From Pannonibacter phragmitetus DSM 14782 (GTDB lineage: Bacteria > Pseudomonadota > Alphaproteobacteria > Rhizobiales > Stappiaceae): 64,000 nt of DNA. Made by a program: the position numbers and the translations under genes. The DNA lies in contig NZ_KB908218.1 of NCBI RefSeq assembly GCF_000382365.1, positions 124,001-188,000 on the forward strand, in the 5' to 3' direction. This document shows positions 1-9,996 of the stretch, one piece after another. The notes under the pieces are model-generated. The model made no database searches, had not been told where the DNA came from, and saw nothing but the letters and a program-made list of their open reading frames with translations. The number at the start of each line of letters is the position of its first letter. Positions within the stretch are counted from its first letter, which is position 1.

Positions 1-21
1 AAGCTTTTCTGACAGGCGGTA

Positions 22-288
22 TCAGGCCTGAAGAGCCTTCACGCGGGCGTTCAGACGGGACACCTTGCGCGAGGCGGTGTTGCCGTGAACGACGCCCTTG
101 GAAGCAGCGCGCATCAGCTCAGGCTGGGCAGCCTTCAGAGCTTCGGTAGCAGCGTTGTAATCGCCGGAAGCAATGGCTTCCTCGACCTTGCGCAGATAGG
201 TGCGCACGCGGCTCCGCCGTGCCTTGTTAACAGCCGTCCGGCGGGCAATCTTGCGGGCCGCCTTGGTGGCCGAGGGAGTGTTGGCCAT
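22..288 (-). CDS. rpsT: 30S ribosomal protein S20
   Basis: An 88-residue, very basic protein beginning [17 protein letters not shown], the typical S20 start, which binds 16S rRNA early in assembly of the small ribosomal subunit. Length matches the family. The frame stays open ten codons further upstream, but the MAN start gives the canonical protein. A strong sigma-70-like promoter lies upstream at 414-442, which would give a leader of about 120 nt, long enough for translational feedback as known for S20 in other bacteria. In many alphaproteobacteria rpsT sits next to dnaA; that neighbour would lie outside the window to the left. Confidence 0.97.
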   Translation of the reverse strand: MANTPSATKAARKIARRTAVNKARRSRVRTYLRKVEEAIASGDYNAATEALKAAQPELMRAASKGVVHGNTASRKVSRLNARVKALQA

Positions 289-413
289 TGGCTCAATCCT
301 GGTCCGAGTGTGAAACAAAAATTCCGTAGAACATCAGAGCGGCAGACATAGGCCTGAAACTGCTCCGCGTCAAACGAATGCGGCGGCGTTTGACCGCCAC
401 CGGTTGGCCGAGG

Positions 414-442
414 CTTATAGTCCCGCCCAACCGGTCCGTCAA
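414..442 (-). promoter_or_regulatory. sigma-70-like promoter of rpsT
   Basis: Reading on the minus strand, TTGACG (437-442) and TATAAG (414-419) are separated by exactly 17 bases. Both hexamers are close to consensus, which fits a ribosomal protein gene. Transcription would start near 407, about 120 bases before the rpsT start codon. The site lies between rpsT and the end of the enoyl-CoA hydratase gene, so rpsT can be transcribed independently of it. Confidence 0.7.
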
Positions 443-464
443 TGCCAAAACCCGAGTCAAAGCG

Positions 465-1238
465 TCATTTGTTCCGGAACTGGGGCGTGCGCTTTTCGAT
501 GAAAGCGGCCATGCCCTCGCTCTGGTCTTCGGTTGCAAAGGCCGCATGGAACATGCGCCGCTCGAAGCGGATGCCCTCGGCCAGCGTGGTCTCGTAGGCC
601 CGGTTGACGCTTTCCTTGGTCATCATCACCACGGGCATGGAGAAGTCGGCGATCTTCTCTGCCGCTTTCATGGCCTCTTCCATGAGGTCATCCAGCGGCA
701 CGATGCGGGAGACGAGGCCGGAGCGCTCGGCCTCTACCGCATCCATCAAGCGGCCGGTCAGGCACATTTCCATGGCCTTGGACTTGCCGATGAAGCGCGT
801 GAGACGCTGGGTGCCGCCCGCTCCCGGCAGAACACCGAGGGTGATCTCCGGCTGGCCGAACTTGGCATTGTCGGCGGCCAGGATGAAGTCGCACATCATG
901 GCAAGCTCGCAGCCGCCGCCCAGCGCATAACCGGCCACAGCTGCAATCACCGGCTTGCGGTTGCGCGCCACCCGGTCCCAGGGGGTGATGAGATCGGTCA
1001 TGTAGGCCTTGGCGAAATCGAAGGGCTGCATCTCCTTGATGTCCGCCCCGGCGGCAAAAGCCTTCTGCGAGCCGGTGATGATGACGCAGCCGACGCGCTC
1101 ATCCGCCTCGTAGGCGTCCAGCGCCGCCGCCACTTCGGCCATCAGGGCCGCGTTGAGGGCGTTGAGGGCCTTGGGCCGGTTGAGCGTGATGATGCCCACC
1201 TTGCCGCGCTTTTCGGTCAGGATGTTTTCATATGCCAT
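465..1238 (-). CDS. Short-chain enoyl-CoA hydratase (crotonase family)
   Basis: A 257-residue crotonase-fold protein, expected to hydrate short 2-enoyl-CoA thioesters in fatty acid or amino acid breakdown in the cytoplasm. Both catalytic glutamates are visible: Glu111 in [15 protein letters not shown] and Glu131 in [16 protein letters not shown]. The oxyanion-hole segment [11 protein letters not shown] is at residues 60-70. The frame is open far upstream, but the start at [13 protein letters not shown] has AGGA in front of it and gives the family's normal length. It lies 148 bases downstream of mutM on the same strand. The exact physiological substrate cannot be told from sequence. Confidence 0.93.
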   Translation of the reverse strand: MAYENILTEKRGKVGIITLNRPKALNALNAALMAEVAAALDAYEADERVGCVIITGSQKAFAAGADIKEMQPFDFAKAYMTDLITPWDRVARNRKPVIAAVAGYALGGGCELAMMCDFILAADNAKFGQPEITLGVLPGAGGTQRLTRFIGKSKAMEMCLTGRLMDAVEAERSGLVSRIVPLDDLMEEAMKAAEKIADFSMPVVMMTKESVNRAYETTLAEGIRFERRMFHAAFATEDQSEGMAAFIEKRTPQFRNK

Positions 1239-1386
1239 TGCAGTCCTCCGCTGACGGGCTGTGCCCCTGTGGCAGCGCCCGGCGGCGGCACCCGGTGGTG
1301 CCCCGCTGGCCGGGCCATGGCAACAAGGGGTAACTGACGCGCCGCACACGTGCAAGGCGCTGCCCTCCCGCCTTTTTGGCGGAGCC

Positions 1387-2292
1387 TCAGCGCTGGCACT
1401 TCGCGCAGTGGAAGGTGGACCGGCCCGACTGCACCAGCCGCAGAACCGTGCCCTTGCAGCCTTCCGTGCGGCAGGGCTCGCCCTCGCGGCCATAGACGGC
1501 GAAGCTGTGCTGGAAATAGCCGAGCGTGCCGTCGGTCTGCGCATGGTCACGCAGGGTGGAGCCGCCGGCGGCAATCGCCTCTTCCAGCACTTTGCGGATT
1601 GCAGCTGCCAGCCGCTCGCGCGCGGCCACCCGCGCCTTGCCCGGCCCCGTGATGTCACCTGCCGCCCGCTCAGGACTGAGGCCCGAGCGCCACAGCGCCT
1701 CGCAGACATAGATATTGCCAAGCCCGGCGATCAGCCGCTGATCCAGAAGCGCGGCCTTCAATGGCGCGGACTTGCCCGCAAACAGCCGGTCGAGCAGATC
1801 CGCGTTGAGCGCATTGCCCAAAGGCTCGATGCCCATGGCGGCGAAGAGCGGGTGGGAACTGAGGCCACTGCGGGCCACCAGCTGCATGAAGCCGAAGCGG
1901 CGCGGGTCATTATAGACAATCCGGCTTGCCGCCTGAGTGCTGGCGCTGCCGGGGGCCGAAAGATGGAAGACGACATGGTCATGCTTTTCATCGCGTGAGC
2001 GGGCATGGGTGAAGTCACCCGGCATGTGGCCCGCCTGCTGCTGCTCCACCCGGAAGGAGCCGGACATGCCCAGATGCATGACCAGAACCTCGCCGCTGTC
2101 GAGATCGGCAAGCAGATATTTTGCCCGGCGGGAAAGGGCTGTGACAATCCGTCCCTCGGTCCGCTCGACGAAACGCTCGGGGAAGGGAAAGCGCAGATCC
2201 GGGCGGCGGCATTCGAGTTTCAGGATGCGCGCGCCTTCAAAATCCGGCTGCAGGCCGCGCCTCACCGTCTCGACCTCGGGCAATTCGGGCAT
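1387..2292 (-). CDS. mutM: Formamidopyrimidine-DNA glycosylase
   Basis: A 301-residue bifunctional base-excision repair enzyme that removes 8-oxoguanine and formamidopyrimidines and cuts at the abasic site. It starts [14 protein letters not shown], giving the catalytic N-terminal Pro and Glu after removal of Met. The C-terminal zinc finger has Cys274, Cys279, Cys296 and Cys299; the first pair is spaced C-x4-C rather than the C-x2-C of the E. coli enzyme, a spacing I recall from other alphaproteobacterial MutM. It is divergent from ubiE across 208 bases, an arrangement common in this group. Confidence 0.96.
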   Translation of the reverse strand: MPELPEVETVRRGLQPDFEGARILKLECRRPDLRFPFPERFVERTEGRIVTALSRRAKYLLADLDSGEVLVMHLGMSGSFRVEQQQAGHMPGDFTHARSRDEKHDHVVFHLSAPGSASTQAASRIVYNDPRRFGFMQLVARSGLSSHPLFAAMGIEPLGNALNADLLDRLFAGKSAPLKAALLDQRLIAGLGNIYVCEALWRSGLSPERAAGDITGPGKARVAARERLAAAIRKVLEEAIAAGGSTLRDHAQTDGTLGYFQHSFAVYGREGEPCRTEGCKGTVLRLVQSGRSTFHCAKCQR

Positions 2293-2500
2293 GGGAGGAC
2301 CTACCGATCTTGAGCAAAAGACTATATGGACTGCACAAACCGCCTATATGAGACGCGGGCCCGGCGCAACAATGGCGCTGGCCTGCGGCTTGTACTAAGG
2401 TCCGCGCAATTGTGACCCGCGCCCGGAACACCGCACCGGGCCGTGCGTTGCGGCAGCACTGCTTCTGTTGTCCGTGACCGTCATTCAGGGAGTGACCCGC

Positions 2501-3313
2501 ATGACCGACGAACCTGGCTTTTCCTCCGCAGGCGCCTATGCCTCCAGCCGCGCGCCCGAGGACATGCCGACCAGCTTCGGCTTCCGCACCGTGCGCGAAG
2601 GCGAGAAGCAGGGCCTCGTCAACGACGTGTTCCACAAGGTCGCCACCCGCTATGACATCATGAATGACCTGATGTCCGGTGGCCTGCACCGGGTGTGGAA
2701 GGATGCGATGGTCTCCACCCTTGCCCCGCCGCACACACCGGGCCGCGGCTGGAAGGTGCTGGATGTGGCCGGGGGCACCGGCGACATTGCCACGCGCATC
2801 GTCGAGCGTTCGGGGCGTGCGGTGGAAGCCGTGGTGCTGGACATCAACGGCTCCATGCTGGCCGTGGGGCAGGACCGGGCGGACAAGGCGGGGCTTTCCG
2901 GCTCCATCCGCTTCTCGCAGGGCAATGCGGAAGTGCTGCCCTTCCCGGACCGCAGCTTCGATGCCTATACGATCGCCTTCGGCATCCGCAACGTGCCGGA
3001 AATCGGCAAGGCGCTGTCGGAAGCCTACCGTGTGCTGAAGCGCGGCGGCCGCTTCCTGTGCCTCGAATTTTCGGAAGTCGACATGCCCGGCCTCGACAAG
3101 GTCTATGACGCCTTCTCCTTCCACGCCATTCCGGCGATGGGACAGGCCGTGACCGGCGACGGCGAGCCCTACCGCTATCTGGTGGAATCCATCCGCAAGT
3201 TCCCCAATCAGGAGCGCTTTGCGCAGATGATCCGCACCGCCGGTTTCGAGCGGGTGACCTACCGCAACTACACCGGCGGCATCGCCGCCCTGCACTCGGG
3301 CTGGAAACTCTGA
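2501..3313 (+). CDS. ubiE: Ubiquinone/menaquinone C-methyltransferase
   Basis: A 270-residue SAM-dependent class I methyltransferase that methylates the quinone ring carbon in ubiquinone (and menaquinone) biosynthesis. Family signatures are the segment [20 protein letters not shown] near residues 40-59, the SAM-binding motif [11 protein letters not shown] near 87-97, and [13 protein letters not shown] further on. The chosen ATG at 2501 follows AGGGAG; an upstream in-frame start at 2468 would add eleven residues not typical of the family. ubiB starts 3 bases after its stop, so the two are almost certainly one transcription unit. Confidence 0.96.
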   Translation: MTDEPGFSSAGAYASSRAPEDMPTSFGFRTVREGEKQGLVNDVFHKVATRYDIMNDLMSGGLHRVWKDAMVSTLAPPHTPGRGWKVLDVAGGTGDIATRIVERSGRAVEAVVLDINGSMLAVGQDRADKAGLSGSIRFSQGNAEVLPFPDRSFDAYTIAFGIRNVPEIGKALSEAYRVLKRGGRFLCLEFSEVDMPGLDKVYDAFSFHAIPAMGQAVTGDGEPYRYLVESIRKFPNQERFAQMIRTAGFERVTYRNYTGGIAALHSGWKL

Positions 3314-3316
3314 TCC

Positions 3317-4900
3317 ATGGCCCTTGCAATACGTCCCTTGCTGCGGCTGGCGCAGGCCGGTTTCGTTCTGGCGCGTGAAGGCGTCTTCGGTCTGTTCAAC
3401 ATTCCGGACCTGCCGCCTCCGGCGCGTCTGGCGCTGCGGTTTGCGCGCCTGTTCGAACGCCGTTCCGTGCGCGACAAGAGCGCCCGTTCGCGTCTTTCCG
3501 ATGCGATGAACCGTCTGGGGCCATCCTATGTGAAGCTAGGCCAGTTTCTCGCCACCCGCGCCGATGTGGTGGGCAAGGAAGCGGCGGCGGAGCTTGCCTA
3601 TCTGCAGGACCGGCTGCCCGCCTTCAGCCAGAGCGAGGCCGAGGCCTGGGTGGCCGAGCAGCTGATGCGGCCGGTGAGCGAGGTTTTCGTGGAGTTCGGC
3701 GAGCCGGTGGCCGCCGCCTCCATCGCGCAGGTTCACCCCGCGATGGTGCGCCAGAGCGATGGCTCCCTGCGCAAGATGGCCGTCAAGGTGCTGCGCCCGG
3801 GTGTCGCCCGCCGCTTTCAGCGCGATCTTGAGAGCTTCTATCTGGTCGCGCGCCTCGCCGAACGCTTCCACGAGCCCTCGCGCCGCCTGCGGCCGCTGGC
3901 CGTGGTCGACACGCTAGCCCGCTCTGTGGCGCTGGAGATGGATTTCCGGCTGGAAGCTGCAGCCCTGTCCGAAATGGCGGAAAACACCGCTGAGGACCCC
4001 GGCTTCCGCGTGCCTTCCGTCGACTGGATACGCACCGCCAAGGGCGTGCTGACGATGGAGTGGATCGACGGCACCAAGATGTCCGATGTGGAGGGGCTCA
4101 CCCTTCAGGGCCTCGATCTGGAGCTTCTGGCGGCCAATGTGATCCAGAGCTTCCTGCGCCACACCCTGCGCGACGGCTTCTTCCATGCGGACATGCATCA
4201 GGGCAATCTCTTCGTCGAGGCCGATGGCACGCTGGTGGCCGTCGATTTCGGCATCACCGGGCGCCTTGGCAAAGCCGAGCGCCGGTTCCTCGCCGAAATC
4301 CTCTATGGCTTCATCACCCGCGACTACCGCCGGGTGGCGGAAGTGCATTTCGAGGCCGGTTACGTGCCCGCCGATCAGGATGTGGATGTGTTCGCCCAGG
4401 CGATCCGCGCCATCGGCGAGCCGATCCACGGCCATGATGCGTCCGAAATTTCCATGGCGCGGCTTCTCACCCAGCTGTTCGAGGTGACGGAGCTGTTCCA
4501 GATGCACACCCAGCCGCAGCTGATCATGCTGCAGAAGACGATGGTGGTGGTGGAGGGTGTTGCCCGGACGCTGAATCCGCGCCTCGACATGTGGCGCACG
4601 GCCGAGCCCGTTGTGGGTGCCTGGATCGCCCAGCATCTGGGGCCTGCCGGCCGGTTGCGCGATGCCGGGGCCGCCGTGAATGCGCTTGGCCGCATCGCCA
4701 GCGACCTGCCCATCTTTGCAGACCGGGTGGGGCGCATGTCGGAAGAGCTGGAAAAGATGGCCCATGAGGGCCTGCGCTTTGATGCCGCGACAGCTGAGGC
4801 CATCGGCCGCTCAGAAGCCCGCCACAACCGCTCGGGCCGCATCGCGCTCTGGATCATCGCCCTGTCCATGGCAGCAATCGCAGCAAAGGCCTGGTTCTGA
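3317..4900 (+). CDS. ubiB: UbiB/ABC1/ADCK-family ubiquinone biosynthesis protein
   Basis: A 527-residue atypical kinase-like ATPase needed for ubiquinone biosynthesis, probably acting on prenyl-quinone intermediates at the inner membrane. Visible features are the N-terminal KxGQ-type motif (SYVKLGQFLATRADVVG, about residues 73-89), the lysine segment KMAVKVLRPGVA, the catalytic-loop region HADMHQGNLF and the metal-binding VDFGITGRLG. A C-terminal hydrophobic segment (ALWIIALSMAAIAAKAWF) is the usual membrane anchor. It directly follows ubiE. A long hairpin that could stop transcription begins 5 bases after the stop codon. Confidence 0.96.
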   Translation: MALAIRPLLRLAQAGFVLAREGVFGLFNIPDLPPPARLALRFARLFERRSVRDKSARSRLSDAMNRLGPSYVKLGQFLATRADVVGKEAAAELAYLQDRLPAFSQSEAEAWVAEQLMRPVSEVFVEFGEPVAAASIAQVHPAMVRQSDGSLRKMAVKVLRPGVARRFQRDLESFYLVARLAERFHEPSRRLRPLAVVDTLARSVALEMDFRLEAAALSEMAENTAEDPGFRVPSVDWIRTAKGVLTMEWIDGTKMSDVEGLTLQGLDLELLAANVIQSFLRHTLRDGFFHADMHQGNLFVEADGTLVAVDFGITGRLGKAERRFLAEILYGFITRDYRRVAEVHFEAGYVPADQDVDVFAQAIRAIGEPIHGHDASEISMARLLTQLFEVTELFQMHTQPQLIMLQKTMVVVEGVARTLNPRLDMWRTAEPVVGAWIAQHLGPAGRLRDAGAAVNALGRIASDLPIFADRVGRMSEELEKMAHEGLRFDAATAEAIGRSEARHNRSGRIALWIIALSMAAIAAKAWF

Positions 4901-4905
4901 AGCCA

Positions 4906-4992
4906 GACCGAATCCCGATGAGCTTGGCTCATCGGGATTCGGTCAAGCCTGCGCGGCGCCTGAGCAATTCCAAGACGTGATGCGTCAGCATC
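4906..4992. repeat. Dispersed repeat A, copy 1, with an 18-bp perfect hairpin
   Basis: In the 102-base gap between the convergent ends of ubiB and polA. A perfect 18-bp stem (GACCGAATCCCGATGAGC at 4906-4923 and its complement at 4927-4944) has a TTG loop. It is followed by a 31-bp block at 4962-4992 (GAGCAATTCC...CAGCATC) that recurs on the opposite strand at 20910-20940 with a single mismatch. The hairpin has no T-run but could still act as a bidirectional barrier to transcription. This is probably a small dispersed palindromic repeat of the genome. Confidence 0.75.
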
Positions 4993-5002
4993 GAAAGCCC
5001 TG

Positions 5003-7993
5003 TCAGTGCGCTTCGTCCCAGTTGTCAGCGGCGCGGGCATCGACCTGCAGCGGCACGGAAAGCTTCAGCAGCGGCTCGCAGGCGCCTTCCATCACCCGGC
5101 GAATCACCGGGATGGCGGCTTCGACTTCCCCTTCTTCCGCCTCGAAGATCAGTTCGTCATGCACCTGCAGCAGCATGCGGATGTTGAGGCCTGCATCCAC
5201 CAGCGCATCTTCCATCCGCAGCATGGCGCGGCGGATGATGTCTGCAGCCGAGCCCTGAATGGGGGCGTTGATCGCGGCCCGCTCGAAGAAGGCGCGCATC
5301 GACGGGTTGGACGTGTTCACATCCGGATAATGCGCCTTGCGCCCGAAGAGGGTGGTGACAAAGCCCTTCTCATGCACTTCCTTCTTCACCGCTTCCATAT
5401 AGTCGCGGATGCCCGGGAAGCGCTGGAAATACATCTTGATGTAGTCGCCGGCCTCGCCGCGGGAAATGCCGAGCTGGGCGGCAAGGCCGAAGGCCGAGAT
5501 GCCATAGATGATGCCGAAGTTGATCGCCTTGGCGCGGCGGCGGACCATCGGGTCCATGTCCTTCACCGGCACGCCGAACATCTCGCTCGCCGTCATGGCG
5601 TGAATGTCGAGCCCATCGGCAAAGGCCTTCTTCAACTGCGGAATGTCGGCGATATGGGCCAGCACGCGCAGTTCGATCTGGCTGTAGTCGGCGGAAATCA
5701 GCTTGTTGCCCTTTTCCGCCACAAAAGCCTTGCGGATCTTGCGGCCCGCTTCCGTGCGCACCGGAATGTTCTGCAGGTTCGGCTCGGACGAGGACAGACG
5801 CCCGGTCGTGGTCGAGGCCAGCGAGTAGGACGTGTGGACCCGCTTCGTCTCCGGATTGATGAAGCCGGGCAGGGCGTCCGAATAGGTGGACTTCAGCTTG
5901 GCGAGCTGGCGCCATTCGACGATCTTCACCGGCAGCTCGTGGCCTTCGGCGGCCAGATCATCCAGCACCGAAACCGAGGTGGACCAGGCGCCGGTCTTGG
6001 TCTTCTTGCCGCCGGGCAGGCCCATCTTGCCGAACAGGATGTCGCCCAGCTGCTTGGGCGAGCCGATGTTGAAGGTCTCCCCGGCAAGGGCGTAGATCTC
6101 CGACTCCACGGCGGCCATGCCTTGGGCAAATTCGCCGGACAGGCGCGAAAGCATCTGCCGGTCGATGGAAATGCCGCGCCGCTCCATCCGCGCCAGCACC
6201 GGCACCATCGGCCGCTCCAGCGTTTCATAGACGGTAGCCATGGCTTCCGCCGCAAGGCGGGGCTTGAGCACCAGCCACAGGCGCAGGGTCACATCCGCAT
6301 CCTCGGCGGCATAGGCCGAAGCGCGGGAAATCTCCACCTTGTCGAAGGTGACCATCGACTTGCCGGACCCGGCCACCTCCTTGAAGGGGATGGGCGTGTG
6401 GCCAAGCCAGCGCTCGGACAGCTCGTCCATGCCGTTGCCGCCCTTGCCCGCATCCAGCGTGTAGGACAGCAGCATGGTGTCATCATGCGGGCCAACCTCG
6501 ATGCCGTGGCGGGCCATCACCTGCCAGTCGTACTTTAGGTTCTGCGCGATCTTGAGCACGCCGGGATCTTCCAGCATGGGTTTCAGCACATCAAGCGCCG
6601 CTCGAAGCGGGATCTGGCCGGGCACGAGACCGCCGCCGCCCAGAAGGTCGCCCTCCCCGTCCACGTGGCCCAGCGGCACATAGCAGGCCCGGCCCGGACG
6701 GGTGGCCAGCGACACACCCACGAGGTCAGCCTGCATGGCATCCAGCGAGGTGGTTTCCGTGTCGAAGGCAACGATGCCCGTTTCCATCGCCTCGGCCACC
6801 CAGGCCTTGAGGCGCTCGATATCCGTTACCGTTTCATAGGTGGAATGATCGACCGGGATGCGGCGGATTTCTTCCGCCCGTGCAGCGGCAAGGCTTTGCG
6901 GCGTCATCATGCCGTCCGGCGCAGGCGCGCCTCCGGCCGGAGAGGACGCGGTGGAACCGGAAGCGGCGGGCGCGGCGGATGCGGCATCGGGCCCACGCTC
7001 CATCATGCGGCCCTTGGCGTCAGGGGCATGCCAGCCGGGGATGGTCAGCTCCGTGGGGTCGATGTTGGCGGCCTCTGCGCCAGTTGCCTCGGCAATGCGG
7101 CGGGTGAGGGTGGTGAACTCCATCGCCTTGAGGAAGCCGACCGCTTGCGGACCGTTGACGGCCTCCACGGCAAAATGGGTAACCGGAGTTTCCACCGGCA
7201 CATCGCATTTCAGCGTCACCAGCTGCTTGGAAATGCGGGCCTGTTCGGCAAATTCGATCAGGTTTTCGCGGCGCTTGGGCTGTTTGATGCTGGCGGCATT
7301 GGCCAGCAGGTTCTCAAGGTCGCCATATTCGAGGATCAACTGCGCTGCCGTCTTCAGGCCAATGCCCGGCACGCCCGGCACATTGTCGACGCTGTCACCC
7401 GCCAGCGACTGCACCTCGATCACCTTGTCCGGGCCGACGCCGAATTTCTCGAAAACCTCCGGCTCGCCGATGATCTTGTTCTTCATCGTGTCGATCATGC
7501 CGATGCGCGGGGTGATCAGCTGCATCAGGTCCTTGTCGCCGGAGACGATGGTGACGCGCGCCCCCATGGCTGCGGCCTGCGTCGCATAGGTGGCGATCAG
7601 GTCGTCCGCCTCGAAGCCTTCCTGCTCGATGCAGGGCACGTTGAAGGCGCGGGTCGCCTGACGGATCAGGCCGAACTGCGGGATCAGATCCTCCGGCGGC
7701 TCCGGGCGCTGCGCCTTGTAGGCGGGGTAGATGTCATTGCGGAACGTCTTGGAGGAATGGTCGAAGATGACGGCGAAATGCGTCGGCTCATCGCCCTTCT
7801 CAGGGGTCAGGCCCTCGGTCAGCAGCTTCCACAGCATGTTGCAGAAGCCGGAGACGGCGCCGACCGGCAGGCCATCGCTCTTGCGCGTCAGCGGCGGCAG
7901 GGCGTGATAGGCGCGGAAAATGAAGGTGGAACCATCGACCAGGATCAGGTGGTCATTGGCGGTGAGGGCGGGGAGAGAAGCATCGTTCGACAT
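5003..7993 (-). CDS. polA: DNA polymerase I
   Basis: A protein of about 996 residues carrying all three classical activities used in Okazaki-fragment processing and repair. The N-terminal 5'-3' exonuclease is marked by LILVDGSTFIFRAYHALP and IVSGDKDLMQL; the proofreading domain by AFDTETTSLDAM (Asp and Glu metal ligands intact); the polymerase domain by SADYSQIELRVLAHIAD, RRRAKAINFGIIYGIS and LLQVHDELIFEA. Many family members have lost proofreading; this one appears to keep it. I chose the MSNDAS start; an ATG four codons upstream (ending 8005) is equally possible because neither has a clear ribosome-binding site. It is convergent with ubiB. Confidence 0.96.
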   Translation of the reverse strand: MSNDASLPALTANDHLILVDGSTFIFRAYHALPPLTRKSDGLPVGAVSGFCNMLWKLLTEGLTPEKGDEPTHFAVIFDHSSKTFRNDIYPAYKAQRPEPPEDLIPQFGLIRQATRAFNVPCIEQEGFEADDLIATYATQAAAMGARVTIVSGDKDLMQLITPRIGMIDTMKNKIIGEPEVFEKFGVGPDKVIEVQSLAGDSVDNVPGVPGIGLKTAAQLILEYGDLENLLANAASIKQPKRRENLIEFAEQARISKQLVTLKCDVPVETPVTHFAVEAVNGPQAVGFLKAMEFTTLTRRIAEATGAEAANIDPTELTIPGWHAPDAKGRMMERGPDAASAAPAASGSTASSPAGGAPAPDGMMTPQSLAAARAEEIRRIPVDHSTYETVTDIERLKAWVAEAMETGIVAFDTETTSLDAMQADLVGVSLATRPGRACYVPLGHVDGEGDLLGGGGLVPGQIPLRAALDVLKPMLEDPGVLKIAQNLKYDWQVMARHGIEVGPHDDTMLLSYTLDAGKGGNGMDELSERWLGHTPIPFKEVAGSGKSMVTFDKVEISRASAYAAEDADVTLRLWLVLKPRLAAEAMATVYETLERPMVPVLARMERRGISIDRQMLSRLSGEFAQGMAAVESEIYALAGETFNIGSPKQLGDILFGKMGLPGGKKTKTGAWSTSVSVLDDLAAEGHELPVKIVEWRQLAKLKSTYSDALPGFINPETKRVHTSYSLASTTTGRLSSSEPNLQNIPVRTEAGRKIRKAFVAEKGNKLISADYSQIELRVLAHIADIPQLKKAFADGLDIHAMTASEMFGVPVKDMDPMVRRRAKAINFGIIYGISAFGLAAQLGISRGEAGDYIKMYFQRFPGIRDYMEAVKKEVHEKGFVTTLFGRKAHYPDVNTSNPSMRAFFERAAINAPIQGSAADIIRRAMLRMEDALVDAGLNIRMLLQVHDELIFEAEEGEVEAAIPVIRRVMEGACEPLLKLSVPLQVDARAADNWDEAH

Positions 7994-8080
7994 GGCGCGG
8001 ATCATGCCGGGGAACGGGTGCGGATGAAAGGCCTAATAGTGGCTTTGCCCAGTCAGGTTCTGCCCGCTGGCTGTTTCATC

Positions 8081-9076
8081 TCATGCAATGCGCGCCCAGC
8101 CGGGCCGCTCGATCAGGAAGCCGAACCAGCCGGTGCGGCGGATGAACCACAGCAGCAGCAGCGGCGAGAAGGCTGCCACCAGCGTCACCAGCAGGGAAAC
8201 GGTGCCCGTATCCAGCACACCGGCTTTCAGCAGCAGCACGCGCGTTACAGCCATGGGGAAGAAGAAGGCGAGATAGATGACGATGGAATTCTGGCCAATG
8301 AAGCGCAGCGGATCGAGAAAGGAAAGCTGCGCCAGCAGGCTGGAAACGAGCACAATGGCCACAGCTCCGGCAAAGCCGAGTGCAAGCGAAACGCCCGGCA
8401 GTTCGCTGTAGCCGGCAAGCACGGCAAGGCCGTTGACCAGCGCCCACAGCCCAAGCCCGGCGAACGCTGCGGCCCGGTGCGCCGCCGCCCAGTCCGCCAG
8501 CGCAAACAGGCGGCTGGCAAACACATAGCCGCCGAAGAAATAGACAAACCGCTCGGCAAAATAATCGGCGATGTAGATACCCGTTTCGAGCGGCAGGATC
8601 TGCAGCAGGGCCGCCACCGCCAGCGTCAGCGGCCAGGGCACCTTCAGGTCATGCAGAACTTTCGTCACGGCGAAAAAGATGGCGAGAAGATAGATGAACC
8701 AGAGCGTGCCGAAGGGCTGGACGAAGGAGATCAGATATTCCTGCAACACGCCCCACCAGCCAAGTTCAGCGGCAAAGGACGGAGCCTTGAGGGCGAACTG
8801 GATCGTCAGCCACAGCACATAGAAATAGGCGAAATGCAGCACCTTGCGGTCGGCATAGAGCTGCCAGGGCCGCGACAGGACAAGGGCGGTGAAGAGCCCG
8901 GAGATCATGAAGAAATCCGGCATGCGGAAGGGCGCGGCAAATTGCACCACCGGGTGCATCCAGCCTGTCTGCCCGGCAGCATCTTCAACACCCAGCACCG
9001 AATGCATCATCACGACAAAGATGATGCAGATGCCCTTGGCGTGATCCACCCAGCCGATTCGCCCCTCTTGCCCCAT
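8081..9076 (-). CDS. Acyltransferase 3 family integral membrane protein
   Basis: A protein of about 331 residues with roughly ten hydrophobic segments, beginning MGQEGRIGWVDHAKGICIIFVVMMH. The Asp-x-x-Lys-Gly start, a His in the first membrane segment (MMHSVLG) and the segment MPDFFMISGLFTAL fit the acyltransferase 3 family, which transfers acetyl or other acyl groups to sugars or lipids at the inner membrane. The chosen ATG is preceded by GGGGGAGA; a further 24 upstream codons are open but lack family similarity. It follows fxsA on the same strand, 157 bases away. The substrate cannot be predicted. Confidence 0.8.
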   Translation of the reverse strand: MGQEGRIGWVDHAKGICIIFVVMMHSVLGVEDAAGQTGWMHPVVQFAAPFRMPDFFMISGLFTALVLSRPWQLYADRKVLHFAYFYVLWLTIQFALKAPSFAAELGWWGVLQEYLISFVQPFGTLWFIYLLAIFFAVTKVLHDLKVPWPLTLAVAALLQILPLETGIYIADYFAERFVYFFGGYVFASRLFALADWAAAHRAAAFAGLGLWALVNGLAVLAGYSELPGVSLALGFAGAVAIVLVSSLLAQLSFLDPLRFIGQNSIVIYLAFFFPMAVTRVLLLKAGVLDTGTVSLLVTLVAAFSPLLLLWFIRRTGWFGFLIERPGWARIA

Positions 9077-9233
9077 TCCGCGTCTCCCCCACGGCGTCGC
9101 CGTCCATTCCGGACCACAGCATTCCTTCAGGAGGGTGATGCGGTTCAAAATTCCACGAGCCAGCGGAAACTTATCGGACCGAACGGCGGATGGCAGCAGT
9201 CACTTCTGTGTGAGGGGCACTCTGCCGCAGAGG

Positions 9234-9719
9234 TCAATTGCCATCGCGCCAGGGGCTGATGCGCGGGGCGCCGTCATCATCGGGCTTGTGGCGGGTGCTG
9301 GTCCATTCGGCGCCGTCCAGATCCACCACCGGCTCGCCCTGCTTGCGGCGGCGGTTGACGACCACGACAGAGGCACGGCGGGAGAAAAACCGCGCCAGCG
9401 CCACGCGCAGCGGCGGAATGAACAGCAAAAGACCAACCGCGTCGGTCAGAAAGCCCGGCAGCAGCAGGAACAGGCTTGCCAGAACGATCATCGCGCCCTG
9501 CATCATGTCGTCGCCCGGCACGCGCCCGGCATCAAGCTCGGACTGCATGCGGCGGACAAGGGAAAGCCCCTGCTGGCGCAGCAGCACCGTTCCGGCGACG
9601 GCGGTCAACACCGTCAGCAGGATTGTCGGCAGCACGCCAATGGCCTTTCCGACCAGAATGAACACGGCAATTTCGGCAAGCGGCAGCAACAGCAGGCCGC
9701 CCAGGATCAGCAGAGGCAA
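9234..9719 (-). CDS. fxsA: FxsA family cytoplasmic membrane protein
   Basis: About 161 residues if translation starts at TTG 9719, giving (L/M)PLLILGGLLLLPLAEIAVFILVGKAIG, which matches the usual FxsA N-terminus. Further family marks are a long glycine/leucine-rich second helix (LPTILLTVLTAVAGTVLLRQQG) and LLLPGFLTDAVGLLLFIPPLR. FxsA overproduction relieves F-plasmid exclusion of phage T7 in E. coli; its normal role is unclear. ATG starts further upstream (9848, 9893) would add 43 or 58 residues of non-family sequence, so the start is uncertain. It is divergent from the Tim44-domain gene across 277 bases. Confidence 0.85.
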   Translation of the reverse strand: MPLLILGGLLLLPLAEIAVFILVGKAIGVLPTILLTVLTAVAGTVLLRQQGLSLVRRMQSELDAGRVPGDDMMQGAMIVLASLFLLLPGFLTDAVGLLLFIPPLRVALARFFSRRASVVVVNRRRKQGEPVVDLDGAEWTSTRHKPDDDGAPRISPWRDGN

Positions 9720-9996
9720 GGATTCAAACCCGTTGACAGTTATATAACGTGTACAAGATAGGGTCTGGCTGAGCGAAATGCGAGGGATCTGCGCATTTTT
9801 GCCACTCTTCCGCCGGGGCACGGCGGTTATGTCCCCAATCTGGACCATCCGGATGGACAAGACACTTGCCCCGCGCACTGGATGCTGGTTCAACAGAACC
9901 TACATATGGGATTGAATGATTGTCCCGCAGTCCTTTCCCGCCCGTCAGGCCGGTCAAGAGAGGCTGCGGATCGCGGAGAGAGCCCGGTAGCACCAA

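Noticed and set aside
9733-9761. TTGACA on the plus strand followed by a possible -10 box GATAGG, and the palindrome GTTATATAAC, in the fxsA-Tim44 gap.
   Set aside because: The -10 match is weak with 18-base spacing and lies 230 bases from the Tim44-domain gene; not enough to call a promoter.
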